From Pseudomonas sp. LRP2-20 (GTDB lineage Bacteria > Pseudomonadota > Gammaproteobacteria > Pseudomonadales > Pseudomonadaceae): a stretch of DNA of 64,000 nucleotides. The stretch lies in contig NZ_AP025944.1 in NCBI RefSeq assembly GCF_024349685.1, positions 440,001 through 504,000 of the forward strand. Direction: 5' to 3'. A program made the translations under genes and the position numbers. Under the pieces are notes generated by a model. The model was given only the letters and a program-made list of their open reading frames with translations, made no database searches and was not told the DNA's origin. Position 1 is the first letter of the stretch; each line of letters opens with the position of its first letter. This document shows positions 29,625-39,331 of this stretch, piece after piece.

Positions 29625-29631
29625 TTAGAGC
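29601..29631 (-). terminator. Possible terminator of the DUF971-family gene
   Basis: GCTCTAA (29601-29607) and TTAGAGC (29625-29631) pair, with an extra GC pair inside. The 3' side on the minus strand runs into GCATTTTC. The stem includes the stop codon of the gene. The T-run is short and offset, so termination is only probable. Confidence 0.4.
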
Positions 29632-30002
29632 ATGAGTTTGACCACCGATTCGGCCGGGTCGCGGGACTTGCCGGCCTTGTGCAGTTCATCGAGGTACTCG
29701 GCCCACAGCTGCTCCTGGCGCAGGCACAGTTGCTCGAGGTACTCCCAGGTGAACAGGCCGCTGTCATGGCCGTCATCGAAGGTCAGTTTCAGTGCATATT
29801 GGCCAGCCGGTTCCAGGCCGACGAGTCCGACGTTGATCTTGCCAAATTGCAGGATGGGATTGCCGTGGCCCTGGACCTCGGCGGAAGGCGAGTGCACGCG
29901 CAGGAATTCGGCGGGCAGCTGATAGACCTCGCCGGGGGCGTAGGTGAGGCTGAGGGTCTTGGAGGCTTTGTGCAGGTTGATGGCGGTGGGCAGGCGGGCC
30001 AT
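29625..30002 (-). CDS. DUF971 family protein
   Basis: A 125-residue protein starting at ATG 30002 (MARLPTAINLHKASKTLSL). A longer frame to 30104 runs back through a REP element and is rejected. The domain is the small fold also found at the N-terminus of gamma-butyrobetaine hydroxylase: LSLTYAPGEVYQLPAEFLRV at the start, INVGLVGLEPAGQYALKLTF and DDGHDSGLFTWEYL in the middle. Stand-alone members are linked to Fe-S proteins in some bacteria, but no function is settled. It sits between hslU and phaC1 on the same strand. Confidence 0.85.
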   Translation of the reverse strand: MARLPTAINLHKASKTLSLTYAPGEVYQLPAEFLRVHSPSAEVQGHGNPILQFGKINVGLVGLEPAGQYALKLTFDDGHDSGLFTWEYLEQLCLRQEQLWAEYLDELHKAGKSRDPAESVVKLML

Positions 30003-30080
30003 GGCTTGAATCTCTCGGGAGCTGATGGCGCAAGCTTCGAGTGATTCAGGCCATTGTGCAAGTGGGGCTGCTGCGCAGCC

Positions 30081-30166
30081 CATCGCCGGCAAGCCGGCTC
30101 CCACACGACCGCATCGACCTCAAGCCATGCGCTGTACCTGTGGGAGCCGAGCTTGCCGGCGATTGG
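30081..30166. repeat. REP pair (GCCGGCAAGCCGGC variant)
   Basis: Arms at about 30081-30105 and 30139-30166 are imperfect inverted copies with core ATCGCCGGCAAGCCGGCTCC, a third REP flavour distinct from the GCGGG type. An extra GC stem (GGGCCGCGAAGCGGCCC, about 30165-30181) follows just before the hslU stop and may act as its terminator. Confidence 0.7.
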
Positions 30167-30190
30167 GCCGCGAAGCGGCCCCCTGTGGTC

Positions 30191-31534
30191 TTACAGGATG
30201 TAGCGCGACAGGTCTTCGTTCTGTGCCAGTTCACCCAGGTGGCCATTCACATACGCCGCATCGATCAGGATCGGTGCTTCGTCGTGGGTACTGGCCAGGT
30301 CACCGGCACTGAACGACACTTCTTCGAGCAGGCGCTCGAGCAGGGTGTGCAGGCGGCGGGCACCGATGTTCTCGGTCTTTTCGTTGACCTGATAGGCAAT
30401 CTCGGCCAGGCGCTTGATGCCGTCGGCAGCGAACTCGATGTTCAGGCCTTCGGTCTTCAGCAGCGCACTGTACTGCTCGGTCAGCGAGGCATGCGGCTCT
30501 TGCAGGATGCGCTCGAAGTCTTCCGGGGTCAGCGCCTTCAGTTCGACGCGGATCGGCAGGCGGCCTTGCAGCTCTGGCACCAGGTCGCTCGGCTTGCTCA
30601 GGTGGAACGCACCAGAGGCAATGAACAGGATGTGGTCGGTCTTGACCATGCCCAGCTTGGTGTTTACCGTGCAGCCTTCGATCAGCGGCAGCAGGTCACG
30701 CTGCACGCCTTCACGGGATACATCGGCACCGCCGACGTTGCCGCGCTTGGCCACCTTGTCGATTTCGTCGATGAACACGATGCCGTGCTGCTCGACCGCT
30801 TCCAGGGCCTTGCCCTTGAGCTCTTCCTCGTTGACCAGGCGGCTGGCTTCCTCGTCGCGCACCATCTTCAGCGCTTCCTTGACCTTCAGCTTGCGGGTCT
30901 TGCGCTTGCCCTTGCCCATGTTGGCGAACAGGCTCTGCAGCTGGTTGGTCATCTCTTCCATGCCGGGTGGCGCGGCGATTTCGACGCCCATGTTCTCGGC
31001 CACTTCGATCTCGATTTCCTTGTCGTCCAGCTGACCTTCGCGCAGGCGCTTGCGGAACAGCTGGCGAGTGTTGGAGTCGGTGCTGGTCTGCGCGGCTTCT
31101 TCGCTGAAGCTGCTGACCCGCGCCTGTGGCAGCAGGGCGTCGAGGATGCGGTCTTCGGCGGCGTCTTCGGCGCGGTGGCGGACGCGGACGATTTCCTGCT
31201 CGCGCAGCATTTTCAGCGCGGCATCGGCCAGGTCACGGATGATCGACTCGACGTCGCGGCCGACGTAGCCCACTTCGGTGAACTTGGTCGCTTCGACCTT
31301 GAGGAACGGCGCGTTGGCCAGCTTGGCCAGGCGGCGGGCGATTTCGGTCTTGCCGACGCCGGTAGGGCCGATCATCAGGATGTTCTTCGGTGTCACTTCG
31401 GCACGCAGCTCGGCGGGGAGCTGCATGCGCCGCCAGCGGTTGCGCAGGGCGATGGCGACGGCGCGTTTGGCGTCGTCCTGGCCGATGATGTGGCGGTTGA
31501 GTTCGTGGACGATCTCGCGGGGGGTCATGGACAT
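30191..31534 (-). CDS. hslU: ATP-dependent protease ATPase subunit HslU
   Basis: A 447-residue AAA+ unfoldase of the HslVU (ClpYQ) protease. Walker A is GPTGVGKTE, Walker [10 protein letters not shown], the pore motif GYVGRD is present, and the C-terminus ends in LSRYIL, which inserts into HslV to activate it. Residues ~100-240 form the charged I domain. Start ATG 31534 ([12 protein letters not shown]) is preferred over the TTG two codons earlier. It lies 74 bases after hslV. Confidence 0.97.
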   Translation of the reverse strand: MSMTPREIVHELNRHIIGQDDAKRAVAIALRNRWRRMQLPAELRAEVTPKNILMIGPTGVGKTEIARRLAKLANAPFLKVEATKFTEVGYVGRDVESIIRDLADAALKMLREQEIVRVRHRAEDAAEDRILDALLPQARVSSFSEEAAQTSTDSNTRQLFRKRLREGQLDDKEIEIEVAENMGVEIAAPPGMEEMTNQLQSLFANMGKGKRKTRKLKVKEALKMVRDEEASRLVNEEELKGKALEAVEQHGIVFIDEIDKVAKRGNVGGADVSREGVQRDLLPLIEGCTVNTKLGMVKTDHILFIASGAFHLSKPSDLVPELQGRLPIRVELKALTPEDFERILQEPHASLTEQYSALLKTEGLNIEFAADGIKRLAEIAYQVNEKTENIGARRLHTLLERLLEEVSFSAGDLASTHDEAPILIDAAYVNGHLGELAQNEDLSRYIL

Positions 31535-31608
31535 GATCAAAAATGGTCCTTGGGCAGAGTGCTCGGCGTGGAAAAGTCCCGCTATGAGCGGGACGCCAGA
31601 ACAGCTGA

Positions 31609-32139
31609 TTACTCGGCCAGGTCCTGCTCCTCGATGGTCAGGTTGTGGTTGGTGAACACGCAGATGTCACCGGCGATGTTCAGGGCAGCCTCGGTGATTT
31701 CCCGGGCCGACAGGTCGGTCTTGTTCAGCAGGGCACGGGCCGCAGCCTGGGCATAGCCACCACCGGAACCCATGGCGATCAGGCCGTCTTCCGGTTCGAC
31801 CACGTCACCGTTGCCGGTAATGATCAGCGATGCGTCCTTGTTGGCCACCGCCAGCATGGCCTCCAGGCGGCTCAGGGAGCGGTCGGTACGCCATTCCTTG
31901 GCCAGCTCGACGGCGGCGCGTACCAGGTGGCCGGAGTGTTTCTGCAGCTGGGCTTCAAAGCGCTCGAACAGGGTGAAGGCGTCGGCGGTGGCACCGGCGA
32001 AACCGGCGATCACTTCGCCGTTGTACAGGCGACGAACCTTCTTGGCGTTGCCTTTCATCACGGTGTTGCCGAGGGATACCTGGCCGTCGCCGCCCATGAC
32101 GACTTTGCCGTTACGGCGGACAGAAACGATGGTGGTCAA
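31609..32139 (-). CDS. hslV: ATP-dependent protease peptidase subunit HslV
   Basis: A 176-residue threonine peptidase that forms the proteolytic core of HslVU. The family always begins (M)TTIVSVR, with the Thr after the initiator as nucleophile. Here that places the start at a TTG codon (32139), with GTGGAGA about 10 bases upstream. An in-frame ATG at 32187 would bury the catalytic Thr inside a 16-residue extension, so TTG is right. [25 protein letters not shown] and ITGNGDV match the family. Confidence 0.96.
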   Translation of the reverse strand: MTTIVSVRRNGKVVMGGDGQVSLGNTVMKGNAKKVRRLYNGEVIAGFAGATADAFTLFERFEAQLQKHSGHLVRAAVELAKEWRTDRSLSRLEAMLAVANKDASLIITGNGDVVEPEDGLIAMGSGGGYAQAAARALLNKTDLSAREITEAALNIAGDICVFTNHNLTIEEQDLAE

Positions 32140-32260
32140 GGGGAGAGTCTCCACGCAGCGGGGCAAAATTGCCTGATGCAGACTCATATGGGGGTGGGGG
32201 GGAAGATTTCAACCGCGGGGGATGAATGGTCGCGCTTGGCAGGAATATCTGCGTTGCTTC

Positions 32261-32344
32261 CTTCGCGGGTAAACCCGCTCCCACAGGTATAGTGCTGCGC
32301 CTGAGGGCAGCAGGGTCCCTGTGGGAGCGGGTTTACCCGCGAAG
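32261..32344. repeat. REP pair between hslV and pyrC'
   Basis: Inverted copies at 32261-32286 and 32318-32344, each with CTTCGCGGGTAAACCCGCTC as core, around a 31-base spacer. It lies between the pyrC' stop and the hslV start (both on the minus strand), probably after the end of the pyr transcript. Confidence 0.88.
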
Positions 32345-32352
32345 GGCCCTAC

Positions 32353-33624
32353 TCAGGCCTCGTGGCAGACGTGCCCATCGACCAAGGTATAACGCACGGC
32401 AGCCGGCAGGCAGTGGCCGATGAACGGGCAGTTGTCGCCGCGCGACAACCATTGCTCGCCGGCAATCGTCGAGGCCTTGGCGTCGAACAGCACCAGGTCG
32501 GCTGCGCCGCCGACTTTCAGCTCACCGGCCGGCAGGCGCATGGCCTTGGCCGGGCCGCTGCTCAGGCGGGCCAGCAGGGTCGGCAGGTCGAGCAGGCCGT
32601 CCTCGACCAGGGTCATGGCCAGCGGCAGCAGCAGTTCGACGCTGCTGATGCCCGGTTCGGTGGCGCCGAACGGAGCCAGCTTGGCATCACGCTCGTGGGG
32701 CTGGTGGTGGCTGGAGATCGCCTGGATCACCCCCGATTTCACCGCCGCGCGCAGGCCGTCGCGGTCGGCGGCGGTGCGCAGTGGCGGTTGCACGTGGTAC
32801 AGGCTGGAGAACTCACGCAGCGACTCGTCGGTGAGGATCAGCTGATACAGCGCCACGTCGGCCGTCACCGGCAGGCCCAGCTGCTGGGCCTGCTCGATCA
32901 GCCGTGCGCCACGGGCGCTGGTGATCTGGGTGAAGTGCGCACGCACGCCAGTCTGTTCCACCAGCAGCAGGTTGCGCGCCAGGGCCACGGTCTCGGCGGT
33001 TTCGGGGATGCCCGGCAGGCCGAGGAAGCTGGCCATGGCACCTTCGTGGGCCAGGCCACCCTGGGCCAGGTCGCGGTCCTGGGAGTGGAACACCACGGTC
33101 AGGTCGAAGGTGGCGGCGTACTCCAGGGCGCGGGCCAGGGTACGGTTGTTGGGGATTTCCTTCAGGCCGTTGCCGAAGGCCACGCAACCGGTGTCGCGCA
33201 GGGCAACCAGCTCGGCCAGCTGTTCGCCCTCCAGGCCCTTGGTCAGGGCGCCGATCGGGTAGACCTTGCTGTTGGCGGCTTCGCGGGCGCGGTCAAGGAT
33301 CAGTTCGGCCACTGCCGAGGTGTCCAGCACGGGCTTGGTCTGTGGGGGGCAGCACAGGCTGGTGACGCCGCCGGCCACGGCGGCGCGGGTTTCGCTGGCG
33401 ATGGAACCCTTGCGGCTGTAGCCCGGCTCGCGCAGCGACACGCCGAGGTCGACCAGGCCGGGCGCGGCGATCAGGCCGTCGGCCTTGATCGTGCGGCTGG
33501 CGCTGAAACCGGCCGGGGCGGCGCCGATGGCGGCGATGCGCCCGCCGTCCAGGTGCAGGTCGGTGACCTGGTCCAGGCCGCTGACAGGGTCGATGACCCG
33601 GGCGCCAAGAATACTGATGGTCAC
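32353..33624 (-). CDS. pyrC': Non-catalytic dihydroorotase-like subunit PyrC'
   Basis: A 423-residue dihydroorotase homologue. Active type I enzymes have HxH metal ligands in the PGxxDxHxHxRxPG segment. Here the segment reads [14 protein letters not shown], so residues 61 and 63 are Gly and Ser. Loss of these ligands makes it inactive as a dihydroorotase. In P. putida such a PyrC' is known to be needed as a structural partner of the PyrB aspartate transcarbamoylase dodecamer. The 4-base overlap with pyrB fits that role. The working dihydroorotase must be encoded elsewhere. Confidence 0.93.
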   Translation of the reverse strand: MTISILGARVIDPVSGLDQVTDLHLDGGRIAAIGAAPAGFSASRTIKADGLIAAPGLVDLGVSLREPGYSRKGSIASETRAAVAGGVTSLCCPPQTKPVLDTSAVAELILDRAREAANSKVYPIGALTKGLEGEQLAELVALRDTGCVAFGNGLKEIPNNRTLARALEYAATFDLTVVFHSQDRDLAQGGLAHEGAMASFLGLPGIPETAETVALARNLLLVEQTGVRAHFTQITSARGARLIEQAQQLGLPVTADVALYQLILTDESLREFSSLYHVQPPLRTAADRDGLRAAVKSGVIQAISSHHQPHERDAKLAPFGATEPGISSVELLLPLAMTLVEDGLLDLPTLLARLSSGPAKAMRLPAGELKVGGAADLVLFDAKASTIAGEQWLSRGDNCPFIGHCLPAAVRYTLVDGHVCHEA

Positions 33625-34625
33625 TGGGCGATCTCCTGGTCGAATTGACGTTGCGCGTTCTGCCCGCTCATGGCCATGGACAGCACGGCCATGCGCACGG
33701 CGATGCCGTAGGTGACCTGGTTGAGGATCACCGAGTGTTTGCCGTCGGCCACTGCCGATTCGATTTCCACGCCACGGTTGATCGGGCCTGGGTGCATGAC
33801 GATGGCGTCAGGCTTGGCGCCGGCCAGGCGTGCGGTGGTCAGGCCGAACAGGCGGTAGAACTCGCCTTCGCTGGGCAGCAGGCCACCCGCCATGCGCTCA
33901 CGCTGCAGGCGCAGCATGATCACCACGTCGACGTCCTTCAGGCCTTCGGCGAGGTCGGTGTAGACCTTCACGCCGTACTGCTCGATGCCGATCGGGATCA
34001 GGGTCTTCGGGCCGATCACGCGGATGTCCGGGCAGCCCAGCGCCTTGAGCGCGAGCATGTCGGAGCGGGCCACACGCGAGTGCAGGATGTCACCGACGAT
34101 CGCCACCGAGAGGTTCTCGAAGCTGCCCTTGTGGCGGCGGATGGTCAGCATGTCGAGCATGCCCTGGGTCGGGTGCGCGTGGCGGCCGTCACCGCCGTTG
34201 ATCACGGCGACGTCCGGGCACACATGCTCGGCGATGAAGTGTGCGGCGCCGGAGTCGGAGTGGCGTACGACGAACATGTCGGCAGCCATGGCTTCGAGGT
34301 TGCGCAGGGTGTCGAACAGGGTCTCGCCCTTGCTGGTCGAGGAGGTCGACACGTTCAGGCTGATCACGTCGGCGGACAGGCGCTGGGCAGCCAGCTCGAA
34401 GGTGGTGCGGGTACGGGTCGAGTTCTCGAAGAACACGTTGCACACGGTCTTGCCGCGCAGCAACGGGACTTTCTTCACGGCCCGGGCGCCGACTTCGAGG
34501 AACGAGTCGGCGGTGTCGAGGATCTCGGTGAGCAGTTCGCGGGGCAAACCGTCGAGCGAGAGAAAGTGGCGCAGCTGGCCCTGATCATTGAGCTGCAGCG
34601 GGCGCTTGGCGTCGATTGGCGTCAT
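33621..34625 (-). CDS. pyrB: Aspartate carbamoyltransferase catalytic subunit
   Basis: A 334-residue enzyme making carbamoyl-aspartate, the first committed step of pyrimidine synthesis. The carbamoyl-phosphate motif is [27 protein letters not shown] and [13 protein letters not shown] are also present. It carries an N-terminal extension of about 15-20 residues compared with the E. coli catalytic chain. In pseudomonads this extension is reported to bind nucleotide effectors in place of a PyrI regulatory subunit, and no pyrI is present here. Confidence 0.96.
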   Translation of the reverse strand: MTPIDAKRPLQLNDQGQLRHFLSLDGLPRELLTEILDTADSFLEVGARAVKKVPLLRGKTVCNVFFENSTRTRTTFELAAQRLSADVISLNVSTSSTSKGETLFDTLRNLEAMAADMFVVRHSDSGAAHFIAEHVCPDVAVINGGDGRHAHPTQGMLDMLTIRRHKGSFENLSVAIVGDILHSRVARSDMLALKALGCPDIRVIGPKTLIPIGIEQYGVKVYTDLAEGLKDVDVVIMLRLQRERMAGGLLPSEGEFYRLFGLTTARLAGAKPDAIVMHPGPINRGVEIESAVADGKHSVILNQVTYGIAVRMAVLSMAMSGQNAQRQFDQEIAQ

Positions 34626-34638
34626 CGCGAGGGGACTC

Positions 34639-35157
34639 TTAAAGGGCAGAAGCGGTGGCGAGGTCCTGGCGCTCGAGGGCGAGCGGTGCGGGTCCGGTCA
34701 ATTTTACCCGTTCATGGGCGGCCAGCGACAGGGTGGCGCCGAGCACATTGGGGCGGATGGGCAGTTCGCCGGCATCGAGATCGAGCAGGCAGACCAAGGT
34801 GACGCTGGCGGGGCGGCCGTAATCGAACAGTTCGTTGAGTGCGGCGCGGATGGTGCGACCGCTCATCAGCACGTCGTCGATCAGCACCAGGTGCTGGCCT
34901 TCGACCTCGAATGGCAGCTCCGACGGGCGCACCTGCGGGTGCAGGCCGTTCTGGCTGAAGTCATCGCGATAGAACGACACGTCCAGGGTGCCGAGCGGGC
35001 TCTGGTCGGCCATTTCCTGCTGCAGGGCCTGGGCAACCCAGACGCCGCCGGTACGGATGCCGATGAAGCGCGGCTCGGTGATGTTGCGGCGGGCCAGATG
35101 GGCGCGAAGGTCGACAGCCATCTGCCGGATCAGGTCGGCGGGATTGGGTAGGCTCAT
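34639..35157 (-). CDS. pyrR: PyrR: pyrimidine operon regulator / uracil phosphoribosyltransferase homologue
   Basis: A 172-residue type I phosphoribosyltransferase. The PRPP loop is [19 protein letters not shown], and [12 protein letters not shown] is the PyrR N-terminal motif. In Bacillus PyrR binds RNA attenuators. In Pseudomonas its role is reported to be control of pyr gene expression by another route. It lies 13 bases upstream of pyrB in a yqgE-yqgF-pyrR-pyrB-pyrC' run. I see no obvious anti-antiterminator hairpin in the short gaps. Confidence 0.92.
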   Translation of the reverse strand: MSLPNPADLIRQMAVDLRAHLARRNITEPRFIGIRTGGVWVAQALQQEMADQSPLGTLDVSFYRDDFSQNGLHPQVRPSELPFEVEGQHLVLIDDVLMSGRTIRAALNELFDYGRPASVTLVCLLDLDAGELPIRPNVLGATLSLAAHERVKLTGPAPLALERQDLATASAL

Positions 35158-35216
35158 TGCGTATCTCCTGGGGGCGCCGGGGGCGTAGTGATTGCCCCGA
35201 CGTAAACGCGAAAAGA

Positions 35217-35642
35217 TCAGGTATTGGCCTCCAGCCAGCCTTGCAGCAGCAGGGCGGCGGCGATGGCGTCGACCGGGTTGTCACGGTAGCTGCCGCGCTG
35301 GCCGCCACGGGCCAGGCGCTCGCCTTTGGCCTCGAAGGTGGTCAGGCGTTCGTCGTGGGTGTGCACGGGCAGGTTGAAGCGGCCATTGAGGCGGCGGGCG
35401 AACTTTTCCGCGCGCTCGCTCATTTCGCTCGGTGTGCCGTCCATATTCAGCGGCAGGCCTACGACGATGGCATCGGGCTTCCATTCAGCGATGAGCTTTT
35501 CCACCTGGGCCCAGTCCGGTACGCCGTTCTGCGCCTTCAGGGTGCACAGCTCGCGGGCCTGGCCGGTGACCACCTGGCCGACGGCTACGCCGATCTGCTT
35601 GGTGCCGTAGTCGAAGCCCAGCAGTAAACGCAATTCACTCAT
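35217..35642 (-). CDS. yqgF: Holliday-junction-resolvase-like YqgF (pre-16S rRNA nuclease)
   Basis: A 141-residue RNase-H-fold protein. [14 protein letters not shown] at the start holds the first catalytic Asp, [16 protein letters not shown] is the family signature, and DERLTT and [14 protein letters not shown] carry the remaining acidic residues. The family is implicated in 16S rRNA 5'-end maturation. I start it at ATG 35642, sharing one base with the yqgE stop. The longer in-frame extension to 35933 lies within yqgE. Confidence 0.94.
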   Translation of the reverse strand: MSELRLLLGFDYGTKQIGVAVGQVVTGQARELCTLKAQNGVPDWAQVEKLIAEWKPDAIVVGLPLNMDGTPSEMSERAEKFARRLNGRFNLPVHTHDERLTTFEAKGERLARGGQRGSYRDNPVDAIAAALLLQGWLEANT

Positions 35643-36211
35643 CAGGCGTGCCCCGCCTGGCTGGTCAGCAGGCTGAGGTTGATCCCCAGGCTGGCGGCAG
35701 CGGCGTCCAGGCGCAGGTCGCTGGCCAGGCCGAAGATGATCTCTGGGTCGAACGGGCAGTTGAGCCAGGCGTTGTCGGCCAGTTCGGCCTCCAGTTGGCC
35801 CGCTTCCCAGCCGGCATAGCCGAGCGTGATGAGGCTTTGTTTCGGCCCCACCCCGGCGGCGATGGCCAGCAGCACGTCCTGCGAGGTAGTCAGCGACAAC
35901 CCTTCCAGGGCCACAGTGGCCTGGAAGCTGCATTCACTGCTGTGCAGCACGAAACCACGGTCGGTCTGCACCGGGCCACCCTGATAGATGGGGACCTGCA
36001 AGGTGCTGGCCGGTGGTACCTCGTTCGGGCGCAACTGCTCGAGAATGTCGGCCAGGTTCAGCTCCTGTGGCCGGTTGACCACCAGGCCCATGGCGCCATT
36101 GGCGTTGTGCTCGACGATGTACGTGAGGGTCTGGGCGAAGTTCGGATCGGCCATGTGCGGCATGGCGATCAGGAACTGATGCTTGAGGTAGCTCGGTGTG
36201 AGGGTTTTCAT
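35642..36211 (-). CDS. yqgE: YqgE/AlgH family protein
   Basis: A 189-residue cytoplasmic protein of the UPF0301 family, starting at ATG 36211 (MKTLTPSYLKHQFLIAMPHM). Signatures are NGAMGLVVNRP, YQGGPVQTDRGFVLH and LGYAGWEAGQLE. In P. aeruginosa the homologue AlgH was named for an effect on alginate, but its biochemistry is unknown. It heads the run that continues into yqgF and the pyr genes. Confidence 0.93.
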   Translation of the reverse strand: MKTLTPSYLKHQFLIAMPHMADPNFAQTLTYIVEHNANGAMGLVVNRPQELNLADILEQLRPNEVPPASTLQVPIYQGGPVQTDRGFVLHSSECSFQATVALEGLSLTTSQDVLLAIAAGVGPKQSLITLGYAGWEAGQLEAELADNAWLNCPFDPEIIFGLASDLRLDAAAASLGINLSLLTSQAGHA

Positions 36212-36277
36212 GGGGGATAGTGTGGCGCCAGGTGGCGAGGCTGACAAGGTGCGCAATTGTGTCGTTTTTGCCGGCCT

Positions 36278-36360
36278 CTTCGCGGGCAAGCCCGCTCCCA
36301 CAGGACACCACAAGCCGAGGCGTTGTGGGGTTCCTGTGGGAGCGGGCTTGCCCGCGAAAG
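36278..36360. repeat. REP pair between tonB and yqgE
   Basis: Inverted copies at 36278-36303 and 36333-36360 with core CGCGGGCAAGCCCGCTCCC and a 29-base spacer. The second arm ends 10 bases from the tonB stop, so it may end or stabilise the tonB mRNA. Confidence 0.88.
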
Positions 36361-36370
36361 GGCCGTTGGA

Positions 36371-37276
36371 TCAGTTACTGGACAGGCGGTCTCCGCGGGC
36401 AAAGCGCCAGGTGCGGATGATCTCCAGCCGGTCAAACTCCGCCAGGTCCCCGGTAAAGGGCGCAAATGGCGCCGCCAGCCGCACGATGCGCTGGGCTGCC
36501 TGGTCCAGCACCGGTTGCCCGGACGACTCCAGCACCAGCACCTCATACAGCGAGCCATCGCGGTTGATCGACACCATCATCCGCAAGTTGCCGTAGATCT
36601 GCTGCCGGCGTGCCTCGTCGGGGTAGTTCAGGTTACCCACCCGCTCGACCTTCTTGCGCCACTCTTCCTTGTACCAGGCGCCCTTGTCGCGCATGGTCGA
36701 AGCCGCATTCAGGCGGTGAATGCGCGGGCGCTTGGCGTACATCTGCTGTTCGTTGGAAAGCTCCGCCTCGAGGCTGGCGATCTGGCTCGACAGCTGCGAG
36801 CTGTCAAAGTCCGGCGTGGCCGCCGCTGGCTTGGGCTGTGGCTTGCTTTCCTTGGGCTTGGGCTCGACCTTCTGCGCTTTCGGCGCCTTGGTCGCCACTG
36901 CGGACTTCTCTGGCGTGGGCGGCGGTACTACCTCGGGCTTGGCCGCAGGGGGCGGGGTGACCTTGTTGATCTTGCTGTCCTGGAATGGCGCCACTTCGGT
37001 AGTGGTGGGTACTGCTTTCTTCTCCAGGGTGCCGCTGCCTTGCTGGTTGTCCTGCGCCTGGAAATCAGCCTTCTTCGGCGCTTTCTCGCTTTTGAAGGTG
37101 GCCAGGGTGATGTCCATGGTCTGGCGGATTTCCGCCGGTTTGACCACGGTAAAACCGACGCCAAGGATCAGCGCCAGGTGCACCAGGGCAGCCAGGAACA
37201 GGGTAAAGCCAAGCCGATCCACCGGGCGAACGCGCGGTGGCAGCAGGTCGGCGGGGATGTCGGCAGGCAGCGTCAT
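36371..37276 (-). CDS. tonB: Energy transducer TonB
   Basis: A 301-residue TonB-family protein linking the ExbBD proton motor to outer-membrane receptors. One N-terminal membrane helix (about 24-44; FTLFLAALVHLALILGVGF) contains the His typical of TonB. A long Pro/Lys-rich periplasm-spanning section follows (about 100-155), then a C-terminal domain (about 205-295) with VGNLNYPDEARRQQIYGNLR and SSGQPVLDQAAQRIVRLAAP. No exbB or exbD lies nearby. Pseudomonads have several TonB paralogues, so whether this one serves iron uptake or another task cannot be told. Confidence 0.85.
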   Translation of the reverse strand: MTLPADIPADLLPPRVRPVDRLGFTLFLAALVHLALILGVGFTVVKPAEIRQTMDITLATFKSEKAPKKADFQAQDNQQGSGTLEKKAVPTTTEVAPFQDSKINKVTPPPAAKPEVVPPPTPEKSAVATKAPKAQKVEPKPKESKPQPKPAAATPDFDSSQLSSQIASLEAELSNEQQMYAKRPRIHRLNAASTMRDKGAWYKEEWRKKVERVGNLNYPDEARRQQIYGNLRMMVSINRDGSLYEVLVLESSGQPVLDQAAQRIVRLAAPFAPFTGDLAEFDRLEIIRTWRFARGDRLSSN

Positions 37277-37367
37277 CGGGTATCCAGCAACCGCAGGGCG
37301 GGGCAGCAGCTCAGTCGAAAAGGACCGGCATCATACCCCACTCCGCGCATTTGCTCCGCGTCGGCGG

Positions 37368-38321
37368 TCAGCGCGCCTTGAGCTGGCGATCAATGGCATC
37401 CATCAGCTGGCCACCGATATCGGTGCTGTAGGCCGCGTCGATCTCGCGGATGCAGGTGGGGCTGGTGACGTTGATTTCCGTGAGGAAGTCGCCGATCACG
37501 TCGAGGCCGACGAACAGCAGGCCCTTTTCACGCAAGGTCGGGCCGACCTGGGCGGCGATCCAGCGGTCGCGTTCGGTCAGTGGGCGGGCTTCGCCGCGGC
37601 CACCGGCAGCCAGGTTGCCACGGGTCTCGCCACTGGCGGGGATACGGGCCAGGCAGTAGTCGACCGGCTCACCGTCAATCATCAGGATGCGCTTGTCGCC
37701 GTCCTTGATCTCGGGCAGGTAGGCCTGCGCCATGATCTGCTGGCCGCCATGCTGGGTGAGGGTCTCGAGGATCACCGAGAGGTTGGGGTCGCCTACGCGG
37801 TGGCGGAACACCGAGGCGCCGCCCATGCCGTCCAGCGGTTTGAGGATCACGTCGCCGTGGGTGCTGGCGAATTCACGCAGGATGTCGGCGCGGCGGCTGA
37901 CCAGGGTCGGCGCCATGCACTGCGGGAACTGGGTGGCGAACAGCTTTTCGTTGCAGTCGCGCAGGCTCTGCGGGCGGTTCACCACTAGCACGCCTTCGCG
38001 CTCGGCCTGCTCCAGCAGGTAGGTGCTGTAGACGAACTCCATGTCGAACGGCGGGTCCTTGCGCATCAGCACCACGTCCAGCTCGGCCAGGGCGCTGTCC
38101 TGCTCTTCGCCCAGTTCGAACCAGCGCGCCGGGTCGGCGAACACGTTCAGCGGGCGCATGCGCGCGCGGGCCTTGCCTTCACCGTGGTACAGGTCGCGCT
38201 GCTCCATGTAGAACAGGCTCCAGCCGCGGGCCTGGGCAGCCAGCAGCATGGCCAGCGAGCTATCCTTCTTGTAGGAGATGGACGCAATCGGGTCCATGAC
38301 AATGCCGAGGCGAACGCTCAT
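37368..38321 (-). CDS. gshB: Glutathione synthetase
   Basis: A 317-residue ATP-grasp enzyme joining gamma-glutamylcysteine and glycine. I start it at ATG 38321 (MSVRLGIVMDPIASISYKKD), which matches the family N-terminus. The frame extends to 38672 without homology. Motifs: MRKDPPFDMEFVYSTYLLE, DVILKPLDGMGGASVFR and a final VTSPTCIREIDAAYSTDIGG region. The 196-base gap to pilG holds the divergent promoters. Confidence 0.96.
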   Translation of the reverse strand: MSVRLGIVMDPIASISYKKDSSLAMLLAAQARGWSLFYMEQRDLYHGEGKARARMRPLNVFADPARWFELGEEQDSALAELDVVLMRKDPPFDMEFVYSTYLLEQAEREGVLVVNRPQSLRDCNEKLFATQFPQCMAPTLVSRRADILREFASTHGDVILKPLDGMGGASVFRHRVGDPNLSVILETLTQHGGQQIMAQAYLPEIKDGDKRILMIDGEPVDYCLARIPASGETRGNLAAGGRGEARPLTERDRWIAAQVGPTLREKGLLFVGLDVIGDFLTEINVTSPTCIREIDAAYSTDIGGQLMDAIDRQLKAR

Positions 38322-38517
38322 GGGGTGGTTCCTCTTGGCGGCCCGTGGCCGCGGTGAATCGAAAGAAAAGTGGCTCAGGGTGGCGCTGTGAACGCTGCGG
38401 GTCAAGGGGGCGGCAGATGGAACGGGCCCCCGGAGTGTGCTAAAAATGCCCTCAGCTTCAAGCTGCAAGCCATCAGTGGCTTGCGGCCCACACAGTGCAG
38501 CGATGGTAGCGCAACTT

Positions 38518-38919
38518 ATGGAACAGCCCCTGAAGGTGATGGTGATCGACGATTCCCGCACGATCCGCCGCACCGCGCAGATGTTGCTCGGCGAAGCGGG
38601 CTGCGAGGTGATCACTGCCAGTGACGGTTTCGATGCCCTGGCCAAGATCATCGACCACCAGCCGCAGATCATCTTCGTCGACGTGCTGATGCCTCGCCTG
38701 GATGGTTATCAGACCTGTGCGGTGATCAAGCACAACAGTGCCTTCAAGGACATCCCGGTGATTCTCCTGTCATCTCGCGATGGCCTGTTCGACAAGGCCC
38801 GCGGCCGGGTGGTCGGTTCTGACCAGTTCCTGACCAAACCATTCAGCAAGGAAGAACTGCTCGACGCGATCAGGGCCCATGTGCCCGGTTTCGCCGCGCC
38901 CGAACAACCCGCACCTTGA
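38518..38919 (+). CDS. pilG: Single-domain response regulator PilG
   Basis: A 133-residue CheY-like receiver. VMVIDDSRTIRR holds the acidic pair, IIFVDVLMPRLDGYQ the phospho-acceptor Asp, and DQFLTKPFSKEELL the conserved Lys. The N-terminus (MEQ..LKVMVIDDS) closely follows P. aeruginosa PilG, so ATG 38518 is chosen over the ATG 15 bases earlier. It is the first gene of the Pil-Chp operon. In P. aeruginosa PilG promotes pilus extension and cAMP signalling. Confidence 0.93.
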   Translation: MEQPLKVMVIDDSRTIRRTAQMLLGEAGCEVITASDGFDALAKIIDHQPQIIFVDVLMPRLDGYQTCAVIKHNSAFKDIPVILLSSRDGLFDKARGRVVGSDQFLTKPFSKEELLDAIRAHVPGFAAPEQPAP

Positions 38920-38965
38920 CCGCGCCGCGCAGGCGCGGCCTTCAATTTCCTGATGGGGAAACAGC

Positions 38966-39331
38966 ATGGCCCGAGTTCTGATTGTCGACGACTCGCCGAC
39001 AGAGATGTACAGACTGACCGAATGGCTGGAAAAGCACGGTCACCAGGTGTTCAAGGCCAGCAACGGGGCCGACGGCGTGGCCCTGGCCCGCCAGGAAAAG
39101 CCCGACGCGGTGCTGATGGACATCGTCATGCCCGGCATGAACGGCTTCCAGGCTACCCGCCAGCTGAGCAAGGACCCGGAAACCAGCGCCATCCCCGTGC
39201 TGGTGGTGACCACCAAGGACCAGGAAACCGACCGTATCTGGGCCACGCGCCAGGGCGCCCGTGACTTCCTGACCAAACCGGTGGAAGAAGACGCGCTGAT
39301 CGCCAAGCTCAAAGAAGTACTGGGCGCTTGA
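38966..39331 (+). CDS. pilH: Single-domain response regulator PilH
   Basis: A 121-residue CheY-like receiver: VLIVDDSPTEMYRL, AVLMDIVMPGMNGFQATRQL with the acceptor Asp, and DFLTKPVEEDAL. It is the second receiver of the Pil-Chp system. In P. aeruginosa it counteracts PilG and may drain phosphoryl groups from the kinase. Its stop overlaps the TTG start of pilI by 4 bases. Confidence 0.94.
   Translation: MARVLIVDDSPTEMYRLTEWLEKHGHQVFKASNGADGVALARQEKPDAVLMDIVMPGMNGFQATRQLSKDPETSAIPVLVVTTKDQETDRIWATRQGARDFLTKPVEEDALIAKLKEVLGA

Noticed and set aside
36278..36360. Repeated spaced sequences considered as a CRISPR array
   Set aside because: Only two inverted copies per site, with no direct-repeat array and no cas genes anywhere in the window. 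They fit REP pairs.
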